Below, piece by piece: positions 1-8,253 of a DNA stretch of 64,000 nucleotides. The translations under genes and the position numbers were made by a program. How positions within the stretch are numbered: the stretch's first letter is position 1; each line of letters starts with the position of its first letter. The DNA comes from Caldifarciminota bacterium. Its GTDB lineage: Bacteria; Hydrothermota; Tepidihabitantia; Tepidihabitantales; Tepidihabitantaceae. The stretch covers positions 1 through 64,000 of the forward strand of contig JAOABP010000008.1 in NCBI GenBank assembly GCA_026418295.1, read 5' to 3'. The notes under the pieces were generated by a model. That model saw only the letters and a list, made by a program, of their open reading frames with translations, had not been told where the DNA came from and did not search any database.

Positions 1-3000
1 CGCCGGTCTTGTAGCCGCGTGCCGCATACAGCTTGCCACCATCCGGATCCTTGACCACAAATCCGCCATCCTTGACCTCACCGAGAATCGTCGCCATCTC
101 CTTCCAGCCCGGCTCATACGGCACTCTGACGATGAAGCTGAACTGGACCGTGTCATTCGCATGGTTGTTATCCTGCGCATAGACGATGTAGGCAACCGCC
201 AGATAGGAGCCGGTGTTGGCTGCGTTCCACTGGGTGCCAAACGCATGCTCAACCTCAGTACCCGGATCCAGCGTCAGCTGCTCGGTCTGGTCATAAACCG
301 CGCTCATCGCTGAGTCATAAATCACATAGTGGACATCAACATTTGCCGCCTGATCACCGTAGTTCGCATACTTCGCGGTCGGCGTGATGACTGCGCCCCG
401 GTTCACATTCCCGCTCGGCACTGTGATTGCGGTCGTCGCCACATCATACTTGTGGACATGGACCGAATCGGTCAGCAGGTCGTTCGCCGGGATCATATCG
501 CCGGTCAGCCGGGTTGTGCACCGGACCTCAAAGTCACCCAGCTGGTTTGCGGTCCAGTTCGGGAACCCGGTAATCAACCGCTCCTCATCCGGCGTCAGAC
601 CGACCACCAGCCGCTGCTGGTTGTAGCTCGAGCCGATCTGGAGCTGGACATAGAAGGAGACGGTCGAAGTGCCGTTGTTCCGGACCCGGACCTGCGGTGC
701 AATCACCGCACCGGAGTCCACATTGCCCACCGGCCGGACGATAGCGGTCGGCTGAACATCAACGAGATAGACATCAACTGAACCGGTCACGGTGTTGTTG
801 CCCGGCACCTCATCACCGCTGAGCAGGGTGGTGGCGCTGGTCGCATAGGTGCCCTTCGCCATCGGTGTCCACTGATCAAAGCTGACGATTGCGGACTCAC
901 CCGGTGCCAGACCGGTCACCGACTGCGTATCCGCATAAACCGAGCCGATCCGGAACTCCACCGGGAAGCTCTGGGTGCCGGAACCGAAGTTCCAGACCTT
1001 TGCCTGCGGTGTAATCGCCACGCCGTAAGGAATGGAGCCGGTCGGTGACAGAATCTCGGTTGCTGCGACATCAACCGGCTTACGACAGCCGATACCCGCA
1101 ACATTGTCAATCAGCCAGCCGTCATAGGTCACCGAGCCGTCCGTGCCGAACCGCCAGTGCACCTTGAATGATGTGCCGCTTGAGACCGGAATCTTGAACC
1201 GTGCAGCCTCCCAGCCCCAGGAGCCGGAATAGCCGTATTCGCCCAAGCCGTAGACCGTGCCGTAGTAGGCTCTTGTTCCATCCGGATAGAGCAGGGTCCA
1301 GGTCTGTCCGCCATCGGTTGAATACTTGAAGTTACCGCCGTCATAATAGGTCTCGCAATACATCCAGTGCATGAACATCACCACCGGTGTATCCGCAGTT
1401 GCGACCAGGTTGAAGGAAAGCAGGGTGTCATTGGCACTGTTCTGGTAATAACCGGACAGCACATCGCCCCAGCATTTCGGGCTGGAAGGCGGTGGTGTCC
1501 GGGAACCGCCAGACGGCTGACCCCACTGCCAGCCACCGGTACCCCGGAAGTTGCCGTTCGACGCATCAAACCGCTCCACAAAGTCCGCAACCATCGTTGT
1601 CTGGGTAATCCGGTCGTTGCTCGTGTTGCCATCACCCGACAGCTGAACCGAGCACCGGACCGCATACGAACCGCTGGCTGACGGCGTCCAGGTGGTAAAT
1701 CCGGTAACATTGTAGGTGTCACCCGGTGCCAGCGTCTGGTTCACGGTCACGGTTGAAGTATAGGAACCGCCGATATCCAGCTTCACGCTGAAGCTGGAGA
1801 CCGAGGCGGTGCCCACATTCTTCACCCAGACCGACGGGCTGACATTCTCACCCACCTCATGCAGACCGCTGGGCAGGGCGATTCTCCGCATCGCCAGGTC
1901 ATAGGGCGAAGGTGGCAGACCCTTCCGGTAGTAAATCTCATAGTTCCCCGGATGCGTGCCAACCCAGACCACATGGACCGATGAGGAGTCTGCGCCCGAA
2001 CCGCCATTATTGACCGAGGAGTAGTACTGATAATAGCTCGGGACATAGCAGACACGCTCATATGTGCCCCAGGTTCCGGAAACACTCCGCTCATTATACA
2101 TTATACCATAGTAGGTCTCACTGCTGGACGCATAGCCGGTCCAGACCACATGCGCCCTGCCATCCTTGGTGTAATTCAGGCAGGTTCCGTAAGTACTGGC
2201 ATAGACCAGCGTGTCATTGGCAATTTCATAGGCATTAGGCCAGGTGTCAGAAATTCCTGTGCCCATCCGCTCCTTGAACGCCACCGCATACCAGTAGTTG
2301 GGCATCGTATAGGTCCAGTAGGCAACCGCAGCCCGGTTGGTTCTCGGGTTGACTGCAACCGAAGGATAGTAGCAGTAGTAAGTATGCTTGGATGCATTCT
2401 GGACCGCACTCCAGGTGCTGCCGAACCGTGCCCGATACCATACCTGATAATAGGAGGTGTTGCCCGGCATATAGCCCATGAAGACGACATGGACACTGTT
2501 GTCCCTGCCACCCGCAACATCCGGTGCCATGTGATAATAACTGGTGGACTGGGAGTCAATCCAGACCCTCGGCTGCCATCCGCCCGAGGTCTTCTCCACA
2601 TAACCAATCGCATATCCCACGCTTGAATAGTAGTTGTAATAGACCACATGGACATTGCCGTTCGGCGTGCAGGCGATTGCAGGATAGTATTTATACCACA
2701 GCAGTGTATCTGAGGTAATTCTTGTGCTTGTCAACTGCCATCCGCCATTGCCCGATGAAGTCGGGGTGCACATCTTGTAGGCGATGTAATAACCGGTCGG
2801 AGCAGATGAAACTTTGTAATGATACCAGACCACATGGACATTACCCGATGAGTCAACCGCAAGTGACGGATAGTAGGAATAACCGGAGGATGCCAGATCC
2901 GCTGAAATGCAGGTGTCTGAAGTCCAGCCCGAACCCGGATAATACCGCTTGTAATAAACCTGCGGTGAGTAGGTACCTGGTGTCTGATACGACATCCAGA

Positions 3001-3319
3001 CCACATGCACCCTGCCTGACGGGTCAACCGCCACACCCTCCCGGCCGAAATACGAGACATAGTCCGTGACCGAGTTGGTGGTCAGCCGGACCGTATCCTG
3101 CCACTGGGCATCAGTCTCTGCCCAGGGCGGCGTCTGGGAGTTCTGCCACTCCACATACGCCTGGTCGGGTGGCTGCGGTGTTTTACCCGTATGGGTCACA
3201 GGTTGCACTGCCTCTTTTACTGGCAGGCCCGTCTCCGGGTCAAATTTCGGTGGCTGTGGCGCAAGCGCCAGTGCCACTGCTGCCAGCAGGAGCAGTGTCA
3301 GTGCTACCGCTTTACGCAT
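1..3319 (-). CDS. Secreted modular surface protein, 3' part beyond left edge
   Basis: The reading frame is open from the ATG at 3319 (preceded by GGAGGCAAGG) to the left edge, so about 1106 residues are visible and the C-terminus is missing. A signal peptide (about residues 1-21, rich in Leu/Ala) is followed by seven or so propeller-like repeats with the core VHVVW or VHVVY (about residues 70-450), as in BNR/Asp-box sialidase-like proteins. Then come a CARDB-type beta-sandwich (about 476-566), a MAM/immune-inhibitor-like sandwich (about 573-740), and three more CARDB-type units (about 745-1063). The last visible segment begins GWKEMATI and is nearly identical in plan to the Kelch-like module of the next gene (4429-8082). 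By analogy the missing end probably carries more Kelch-like repeats and a sorting domain. It is probably an extracellular or surface protein; ligand and enzymatic role are unknown. Confidence 0.85.
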   Translation of the reverse strand, partial: MRKAVALTLLLLAAVALALAPQPPKFDPETGLPVKEAVQPVTHTGKTPQPPDQAYVEWQNSQTPPWAETDAQWQDTVRLTTNSVTDYVSYFGREGVAVDPSGRVHVVWMSYQTPGTYSPQVYYKRYYPGSGWTSDTCISADLASSGYSYYPSLAVDSSGNVHVVWYHYKVSSAPTGYYIAYKMCTPTSSGNGGWQLTSTRITSDTLLWYKYYPAIACTPNGNVHVVYYNYYSSVGYAIGYVEKTSGGWQPRVWIDSQSTSYYHMAPDVAGGRDNSVHVVFMGYMPGNTSYYQVWYRARFGSTWSAVQNASKHTYYCYYPSVAVNPRTNRAAVAYWTYTMPNYWYAVAFKERMGTGISDTWPNAYEIANDTLVYASTYGTCLNYTKDGRAHVVWTGYASSSETYYGIMYNERSVSGTWGTYERVCYVPSYYQYYSSVNNGGSGADSSSVHVVWVGTHPGNYEIYYRKGLPPSPYDLAMRRIALPSGLHEVGENVSPSVWVKNVGTASVSSFSVKLDIGGSYTSTVTVNQTLAPGDTYNVTGFTTWTPSASGSYAVRCSVQLSGDGNTSNDRITQTTMVADFVERFDASNGNFRGTGGWQWGQPSGGSRTPPPSSPKCWGDVLSGYYQNSANDTLLSFNLVATADTPVVMFMHWMYCETYYDGGNFKYSTDGGQTWTLLYPDGTRAYYGTVYGLGEYGYSGSWGWEAARFKIPVSSGTSFKVHWRFGTDGSVTYDGWLIDNVAGIGCRKPVDVAATEILSPTGSIPYGVAITPQAKVWNFGSGTQSFPVEFRIGSVYADTQSVTGLAPGESAIVSFDQWTPMAKGTYATSATTLLSGDEVPGNNTVTGSVDVYLVDVQPTAIVRPVGNVDSGAVIAPQVRVRNNGTSTVSFYVQLQIGSSYNQQRLVVGLTPDEERLITGFPNWTANQLGDFEVRCTTRLTGDMIPANDLLTDSVHVHKYDVATTAITVPSGNVNRGAVITPTAKYANYGDQAANVDVHYVIYDSAMSAVYDQTEQLTLDPGTEVEHAFGTQWNAANTGSYLAVAYIVYAQDNNHANDTVQFSFIVRVPYEPGWKEMATILGEVKDGGFVVKDPDGGKLYAARGYKTG

Positions 3320-3445
3320 ACCTTGCCTCCTTTTTGTTTTACCATAATGTATGGCGCCCGTTTTCAGACAGAAAGCGCCTTACTTTCGGACGCCTTTACC
3401 CTGTACCTTTTTTATTCGGATGTCACCCACTCAGGTGGCACTAAA

Positions 3446-3474
3446 ATTATACACCCCTGCCTGCCCGCTGTCAA
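3446..3474 (-). promoter_or_regulatory. Promoter of the left-edge secreted gene
   Basis: Read on the minus strand this is TTGACA (3474-3469), a 17-bp spacer and TATAAT (3451-3446). It lies about 125 nt upstream of the ATG at 3319, so the mRNA would carry a leader of roughly 120 nt with a strong Shine-Dalgarno near the start. Confidence 0.75.
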
Positions 3475-3498
3475 GCAGAAAATTGACCCCGGAAAGTG

Positions 3499-3539
3499 AT
3501 TCCTCGACTCCGCCCCTGCGGGGCGTCGCTCGGAATGAC
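3499..3539. repeat. Hairpin-type dispersed repeat (palindromic form)
   Basis: The 41-bp unit starts ATTCC and ends GGAATGAC. It contains a CGCCCC-TGC-GGGGCG hairpin, so it is an imperfect palindrome. It resembles the short REP-like intergenic units common in FCB-group genomes. It lies in the 353-bp gap between the left-edge gene and the gene at 3700. Confidence 0.6.
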
Positions 3540-3578
3540 CAGAAACGAGGACCGGAGCCGCCGGCACACCTTTTTTCG

Positions 3579-3620
3579 GTCATTTCGACCGGAGCCCGAA
3601 GGGCGGAGCGGAGAAATCCC
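3579..3620 (+). repeat. Dispersed repeat, GTCATTTCGAC...GGAGAAATCCC, copy 1
   Basis: This 42-bp unit shares its outer ends GTCATTTCGAC and GAGAAATCCC with the copy at 4339-4376, in the same orientation. The middle differs in length and sequence (GAGCCCGAAGGGC here). The two copies bracket the gene at 3700-4266. Confidence 0.7.
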
Positions 3621-3644
3621 TTATTCTATCCAACCGCATTTTCC

Positions 3645-3673
3645 TTGACACCTCGCTTCACCGGCAATAAAAT
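3645..3673 (+). promoter_or_regulatory. Promoter of the small secreted gene at 3700
   Basis: TTGACA (3645-3650), a 17-bp spacer and TAAAAT (3668-3673). The predicted start of transcription is about 20 nt before the TTG start codon, leaving room for the AAGGAGG Shine-Dalgarno. Confidence 0.75.
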
Positions 3674-3699
3674 TGATAATTAACAATAAGGAGGTCACT

Positions 3700-4266
3700 T
3701 TGCGCAGAACCGTTTTAGCCCTTTGCCTCATTCTCGGGCTGGCAGGCATTGCCCCTGCCCAGATGAATATCACCGGCTATGTCACCACCGAAGCGATGCC
3801 GGTGGAAATTGATTCGGTCTATTTTGAATTCGGCTCCAACCGCATCTGGTTCACCACCCCGGGCTGGAACGCCAACCCGGGCGAGACCACATCCTTTGTC
3901 TTCCCCGAGTTCGCCGGCTGGCCCGCAATTATCAAAATGTCATTTAACACCGGCGGTATGCCCGGCTATGACAGCCTCTACCGTCCCCAGTCCGACTCCT
4001 GGTATCAGCTGCGCCCGCCCAATGAGCAGATTCGTTTCATGTTCCACGGCGAGGTGGGAATTCAGGAACAGAAACCGGTACCGGTTTACATCGGCATGAA
4101 CGGTATTCTCGGTTATCAGCAACTGCTGAACTTTGTCACCAGCGGTGAGCTGGAACTGGTGAACCATCTGGGACAGCGGGTGGAACCGGTCAATCTCGCA
4201 CCGGGCGTTTACTTCTACCGCTCTGCAGGCACCCGGGAATATCACCGCTTCCTGCTCGTCCGGTAA
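3700..4266 (+). CDS. Small secreted protein with partial C-terminal sorting domain
   Basis: Translation is placed at the TTG at 3700 because AAGGAGG ends six bases before it and the product then begins with a normal signal peptide (RRTVLALCLILGLAG, cleavage near PAQ). The upstream in-frame TTG at 3673 would add nine residues and sits inside the -10 box. The 188-residue product is a paralogue of the protein at 10513-11175. Both have a T/STPGW motif, a TWYEL/SWYQL-type motif and similar spacing. The end, containing LAPGVYFYRS and finishing LLVR, resembles the last strands of a Por/T9SS-type sorting domain but lacks the usual PNP entry motif. Function unknown; export is likely. A terminator follows directly. 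Confidence 0.75.
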   Translation: MRRTVLALCLILGLAGIAPAQMNITGYVTTEAMPVEIDSVYFEFGSNRIWFTTPGWNANPGETTSFVFPEFAGWPAIIKMSFNTGGMPGYDSLYRPQSDSWYQLRPPNEQIRFMFHGEVGIQEQKPVPVYIGMNGILGYQQLLNFVTSGELELVNHLGQRVEPVNLAPGVYFYRSAGTREYHRFLLVR

Positions 4267-4284
4267 ACCGCGGTTTTATGGATT

Positions 4285-4312
4285 AAAGGGCGGTCATCGA
4301 CCGCCCTTTTTT
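4285..4312 (+). terminator. Rho-independent terminator after the gene at 3700
   Basis: GGGCGGT-CATCG-ACCGCCC stem-loop followed by TTTTTT, 18 nt after the stop codon. Confidence 0.9.
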
Positions 4313-4338
4313 ATTATTTTGCCCCGGCGACCCCCTCA

Positions 4339-4376
4339 GTCATTTCGACTGAAGCGAAGCGGAATGGAGAAATCCC
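4339..4376 (+). repeat. Dispersed repeat, GTCATTTCGAC...GGAGAAATCCC, copy 2
   Basis: This 38-bp copy is in direct orientation relative to 3579-3620, with the same ends and a shorter centre (TGAAGCGAAGCGGAAT). It lies between the two opposing terminators of the flanking convergent genes. Confidence 0.7.
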
Positions 4377-4379
4377 TCA

Positions 4380-4411
4380 AAAATAAAGCGGGGGGCGATA
4401 TCGCCCCCCGC
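4380..4411 (-). terminator. Terminator of the Kelch/CARDB gene
   Basis: A perfect palindrome GCGGGGGGCGAT-ATCGCCCCCCGC at 4388-4411. Read on the minus strand it is followed by TTTATTTTTG. It ends 17 bp after the stop of the gene at 4429-8082. Confidence 0.85.
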
Positions 4412-4428
4412 AATCCGTTCGCAGTCGC

Positions 4429-7400
4429 TTACTGGACGATGAGCTTCTGGCTTGCGCTCCTGCCCGCCGCCTCGAACTTCACGAGGTAGATGCCGGCAGA
4501 CAGATTCCGCAGATCCAGGCTCTTGGTGCCGGTGCCCTGCGCCACAAAGCCGAACTCCGCAACCGTCCGACCCGTGACATCAAACACCTTCACCTTCGCC
4601 TCGCCCGCCTGCGGCACACTGTAGGAGAGCATGCCATAGCCCTTCACCAGCGGATTGGGCGTCAGCGTGAAGCCGAACCGTGCTGAACCGGTCTGCTCCG
4701 CCATCACACCCGAACGCTCGGGCGCAGAAGCGAATGCCGGCGGTTCCGCAACATAGCGCCAGAACTCGCTGGTCTTGCCACCCTTGAGGGCGTAGAAGAT
4801 CCAGTTGCCGGCGCTGATAAACGAACCGCCCGCCTTCACCCGCTTCTTCTTGCCGGTGGAGCCGACTTCGGGCATCAGGTCGAGCTCAGTCCAGCCCGTT
4901 CCGCCCGCAACATCATCCCGCCACAGTTCGCAGGTGTTACCGCCCTTGAGCGCAAAGAGGTATCCCTGGAAGTAGGCGCCATCACTGCCGTCCTTGGGCT
5001 TCTTGTTCTTGCCGGTCTTGGAGCTGGCAGTCGGAATGCCCGGCAGGGATGCAGAACCCCACTGACCGGTCGTGACATCAAATGTCCACAGCTCGGAGTA
5101 CTTCGCCTTGTGCGCATAGATCGTATTCGCACCGTCGTAGACCATCCAGGAGCCCTTGTCCCACTTGGGCTTGGCACCCGCCGGAGCTGCCGGCAGTGAC
5201 TCCCAGGTGGAGGTCTGGACATTGAACCGGCCGAAGTCCTGCTTGTAACCCTTCAGCAGGTAGACATAGGGCACATCCTCAACCACCGCATACACCAGGT
5301 CACCGCCACCCTTCGGGTTCTTGCCCGAGGTCCATGCCGGAATGTCGGGCAGGGCTTCCCAGCTGTTCGCGGCGATGTTGTAGCGGGAGAACTTGGCGGT
5401 GTTCTGTCCGTGCATCACATAGACATAACCGCCGCCGTAACAGCCGTTGCCACCCTTGCCGATGATTGACGGCGCCGGTGCCAGTGCGGTCCAGGCACCC
5501 ATTGTATCCGCATTCGGGTCATACTGATAGAAGTCGCCGGACTTGTAGCCGCGTGCCGCATAAACCAGGCCGTTCTCCTCGTTGTAGACCAGGAAACCGC
5601 CGTCCTTGACCTGATTGAGGATGGAAGCCATCTCCTTCCAGCCCGGCTGGACCGGTGGTCCACTGCTCACCCGGAACGAGCCCTGCTTGATGTCGTTTGC
5701 GGGATTGACATCACCGCCCGCAACCGTGGAGCACTTCACCGCATACTGACCCTCAGCGGTCGGCGTGTAGTTCGGGAAGGTGAACTGGATCTCCGCACCA
5801 CCCGCCAGCGAGCCGCTCTGGGACTCCGCATAGACGCGGGTGCCGGACGGGTCATCAATCAGATACCAGGCGGTGAAGTTCATTGCGGTCGTGCCGTAGT
5901 TCTTCCAGGTTGCCTTCGGCGTCACCGGATTGCCCGGCTGACCGTATGCCGGCGCATCAATCGACTTCACACCCACATCACCCGACTGCAGGGTCTTGAA
6001 GATAATCGTGCCATACCAGGAAGGAACCAGCCAGGAGTCAGCCGGCATGCCCGCATTCCACCAGCCGAAGAACCGGTTGTTGTCCATCTCAAAGAACCAG
6101 AGATGGGCGGTGTCACCAGCCGGATTCATATTCAGCTGATAGGGCAGAACACCAAACGGCGTCTTGGTCTCAAACACCAGGTAGCCGTTGAATACGCCCG
6201 TCACCGACTGGGCACCCGGTGCCACACCCTGTGTTCCCGGACCGGACGGTGTAATCGGCCGGTAGAGGACCTCGTCTACTCCTGAACCGTTGACCCAGTA
6301 CCAGTAGTTACCTTCAGAGTTGTCGGTTGCCCACTGACCGTCATTGTTCTCATCCAGATAGAAGCCGATCTGGTCGCCCAGATCCCGGGTGGTAGCAAGC
6401 GGCATCGCAAACGCCGCATACAGATAGTTGCCATCGTGCTTGAACCAGGCTTTTGCCGCATTCGGCGGATAGGGAGTGCCACCCCAGCCCCAGAAGTTGC
6501 TGGCGTTCACATAGTAGGCATCATCCCATTCACCCGGCGCAATGTAACCGTCAATGGAAGGTGTACTGCTGGAGCGGTAGGAGTAGATGGTGTCCAGCGT
6601 ATAGAGCATATACATATGAATCGTATCATTGGCAGCAATCGCATCACCATCCAGCACGGTGTAGCTGGTCACAGTATAACCGCTCCAGAGTGCGCAGTTC
6701 GGAGTCCACGGGATGGAGAACTCAACCTCAACCTCTTCACCCGGATAGACCGAATCCACCAGCGCACCATCCTCATAGATTGTGACACCGGCAGAGTCAA
6801 TCTTGAAGTTGACCGCAAAGTTGCCTTCCGCATTCAGACCGTAGTTCTTGACCTTGACCTTCGGGGTTACGGTTACGCCGTTCTGAACATTGGGTGAGGG
6901 GGGCTCAAGGATCGCCGAAACACCGACATCATGCGGTGGGGTGAACTGATTCCGGTAGTAGGTGTTGTTCGGAGTGCCCCAGTCACCATTATCATCACCC
7001 GCAACCTTTGCCAGCTCGTTTGACGCCTCCCAGCCGCACAGGAAGTTGCAGCGGGCAACGCCGGTGGAGGGTGGCGAAGGCAGCCAGGGCAGGGTTTCAA
7101 ACTGACCGGTGCTCGGCTTAAACCGCCAGCCGCGCTTGTGCGCTCCACCACTCAGACTGGCAAATCCGCCCAGACGGTAGACCCATCCGCCCAGCTCCAC
7201 GGTTCCGCCATTGAACCCGAGCGGATCCAGCTGGGTCGGCAGGTTGGACCAGGTAATCGAAAGCGGGTTGGAGGAGTTAATGACGCCCTTCCGTCCCGTG
7301 GTCCAGAGCACGCCACTCTGCCGGTCATACATATTGGTGATATAAATGGTATCACCAACAAGACAGGCAGAGCCCATGTCACCGGCCGCCGGCATTGAGG

Positions 7401-8082
7401 TTGCGGTCGCCCAGGTGTTGCGGTTCACATTGTAAACCTGCACCACATTGGAGCCGGAAAGGCTCGGACCGGCACCACCAAGGATGTAAATCAGCGAATC
7501 GTTCCAGATGCAGGAGCCATACGCAAGCGTAGCGCTGGACATCGTCGCCTTGGTCGCCCAGGTGTTGGTCGCAATGTCATACTCCCACATGTTGTTGTTG
7601 GCACTGCCGTTGTATCCGCCCGCAATGTAAATCTTGTTCAGGTGCCGGCAGTAGGAGCCTTCACCATCCAGCCAGGTCCGCTGACCGGGCATGTCCGCCA
7701 TATTGGTCCAGGTGTTGGTTACCGGGTTGAACCGCTGGTTGTAGGCAACACCATAACCGCCGGACGGATCGCCACCGATCATATACATCATATTGTGCTC
7801 AATGTCATAGACATTGGCTGAGCACATCCGGTCTGCGTTCGAGCTCGGAGGTGGGTAGGACACCCAGTTACCATCGGTGCCACCGCCGATAATCTGCGGA
7901 TGAGCCCCACCCGGCTGCCAGACCGTTGACTGGTCGCAGTCGGTCCGGGTGCAGGGCTCCGCATGGAATGCGGTTGGCGCCCAGTGGTAGTGCACCTTCT
8001 GGGCACTGATTACCGGTGATGCGGCAAAAACCGGGACCGCCAGCACCACCAGCAGCCAGCCCAGCATTCTTTTGTTACTCAT
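4429..8082 (-). CDS. Large secreted Kelch/CARDB/CBM9-like protein with sorting domain
   Basis: A 1217-residue exported protein with a strong AAGGAGGCAAG site before its ATG. Visible order: signal peptide (1-21); Kelch-type propeller repeats with the signature IYIAGG/IYILGG plus N-TW (about 95-345); a CARDB-like sandwich beginning DVGVSAI (about 388-490); a CBM9/DOMON-like domain beginning SIDGYIAPGEW (about 505-690); a second CARDB unit DVGVKSI (about 705-800); a second Kelch-like propeller starting GWKEMASI (about 812-1125); and a Por/T9SS-like C-terminal sorting domain with LTPNPL, DVTGRTV and GIYLV, ending LIVQ (about 1140-1217). The second propeller is closely related at DNA level to the left-edge gene. 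It is probably cell-surface; the CBM9-like domain suggests glycan binding, but no catalytic domain is visible. Confidence 0.9.
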   Translation of the reverse strand: MSNKRMLGWLLVVLAVPVFAASPVISAQKVHYHWAPTAFHAEPCTRTDCDQSTVWQPGGAHPQIIGGGTDGNWVSYPPPSSNADRMCSANVYDIEHNMMYMIGGDPSGGYGVAYNQRFNPVTNTWTNMADMPGQRTWLDGEGSYCRHLNKIYIAGGYNGSANNNMWEYDIATNTWATKATMSSATLAYGSCIWNDSLIYILGGAGPSLSGSNVVQVYNVNRNTWATATSMPAAGDMGSACLVGDTIYITNMYDRQSGVLWTTGRKGVINSSNPLSITWSNLPTQLDPLGFNGGTVELGGWVYRLGGFASLSGGAHKRGWRFKPSTGQFETLPWLPSPPSTGVARCNFLCGWEASNELAKVAGDDNGDWGTPNNTYYRNQFTPPHDVGVSAILEPPSPNVQNGVTVTPKVKVKNYGLNAEGNFAVNFKIDSAGVTIYEDGALVDSVYPGEEVEVEFSIPWTPNCALWSGYTVTSYTVLDGDAIAANDTIHMYMLYTLDTIYSYRSSSTPSIDGYIAPGEWDDAYYVNASNFWGWGGTPYPPNAAKAWFKHDGNYLYAAFAMPLATTRDLGDQIGFYLDENNDGQWATDNSEGNYWYWVNGSGVDEVLYRPITPSGPGTQGVAPGAQSVTGVFNGYLVFETKTPFGVLPYQLNMNPAGDTAHLWFFEMDNNRFFGWWNAGMPADSWLVPSWYGTIIFKTLQSGDVGVKSIDAPAYGQPGNPVTPKATWKNYGTTAMNFTAWYLIDDPSGTRVYAESQSGSLAGGAEIQFTFPNYTPTAEGQYAVKCSTVAGGDVNPANDIKQGSFRVSSGPPVQPGWKEMASILNQVKDGGFLVYNEENGLVYAARGYKSGDFYQYDPNADTMGAWTALAPAPSIIGKGGNGCYGGGYVYVMHGQNTAKFSRYNIAANSWEALPDIPAWTSGKNPKGGGDLVYAVVEDVPYVYLLKGYKQDFGRFNVQTSTWESLPAAPAGAKPKWDKGSWMVYDGANTIYAHKAKYSELWTFDVTTGQWGSASLPGIPTASSKTGKNKKPKDGSDGAYFQGYLFALKGGNTCELWRDDVAGGTGWTELDLMPEVGSTGKKKRVKAGGSFISAGNWIFYALKGGKTSEFWRYVAEPPAFASAPERSGVMAEQTGSARFGFTLTPNPLVKGYGMLSYSVPQAGEAKVKVFDVTGRTVAEFGFVAQGTGTKSLDLRNLSAGIYLVKFEAAGRSASQKLIVQ

Positions 8083-8203
8083 CTTGCCTCCTTATTTGTG
8101 TTTTAGCCTGATGCCGGGTTCATCACTGACTATTAACAGACCTGCCTCTGCAGGCAGTGTAACCCTTACTGCAGTTTATTGCGGAGGTGAACCCAGCATT
8201 ATT

Positions 8204-8231
8204 ATTATAACAATCCACATTTTGCTGTCAA
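8204..8231 (-). promoter_or_regulatory. Promoter of the Kelch/CARDB gene
   Basis: On the minus strand: TTGACA (8231-8226), 16-bp spacer, TATAAT (8209-8204). The start codon is at 8082, so the leader is about 115 nt. It includes a small inverted repeat CTGCCTCTGCAGGCAG near 8142-8157. Confidence 0.75.
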
Positions 8232-8253
8232 GCAGAAATTTTCCACCCGGCTG

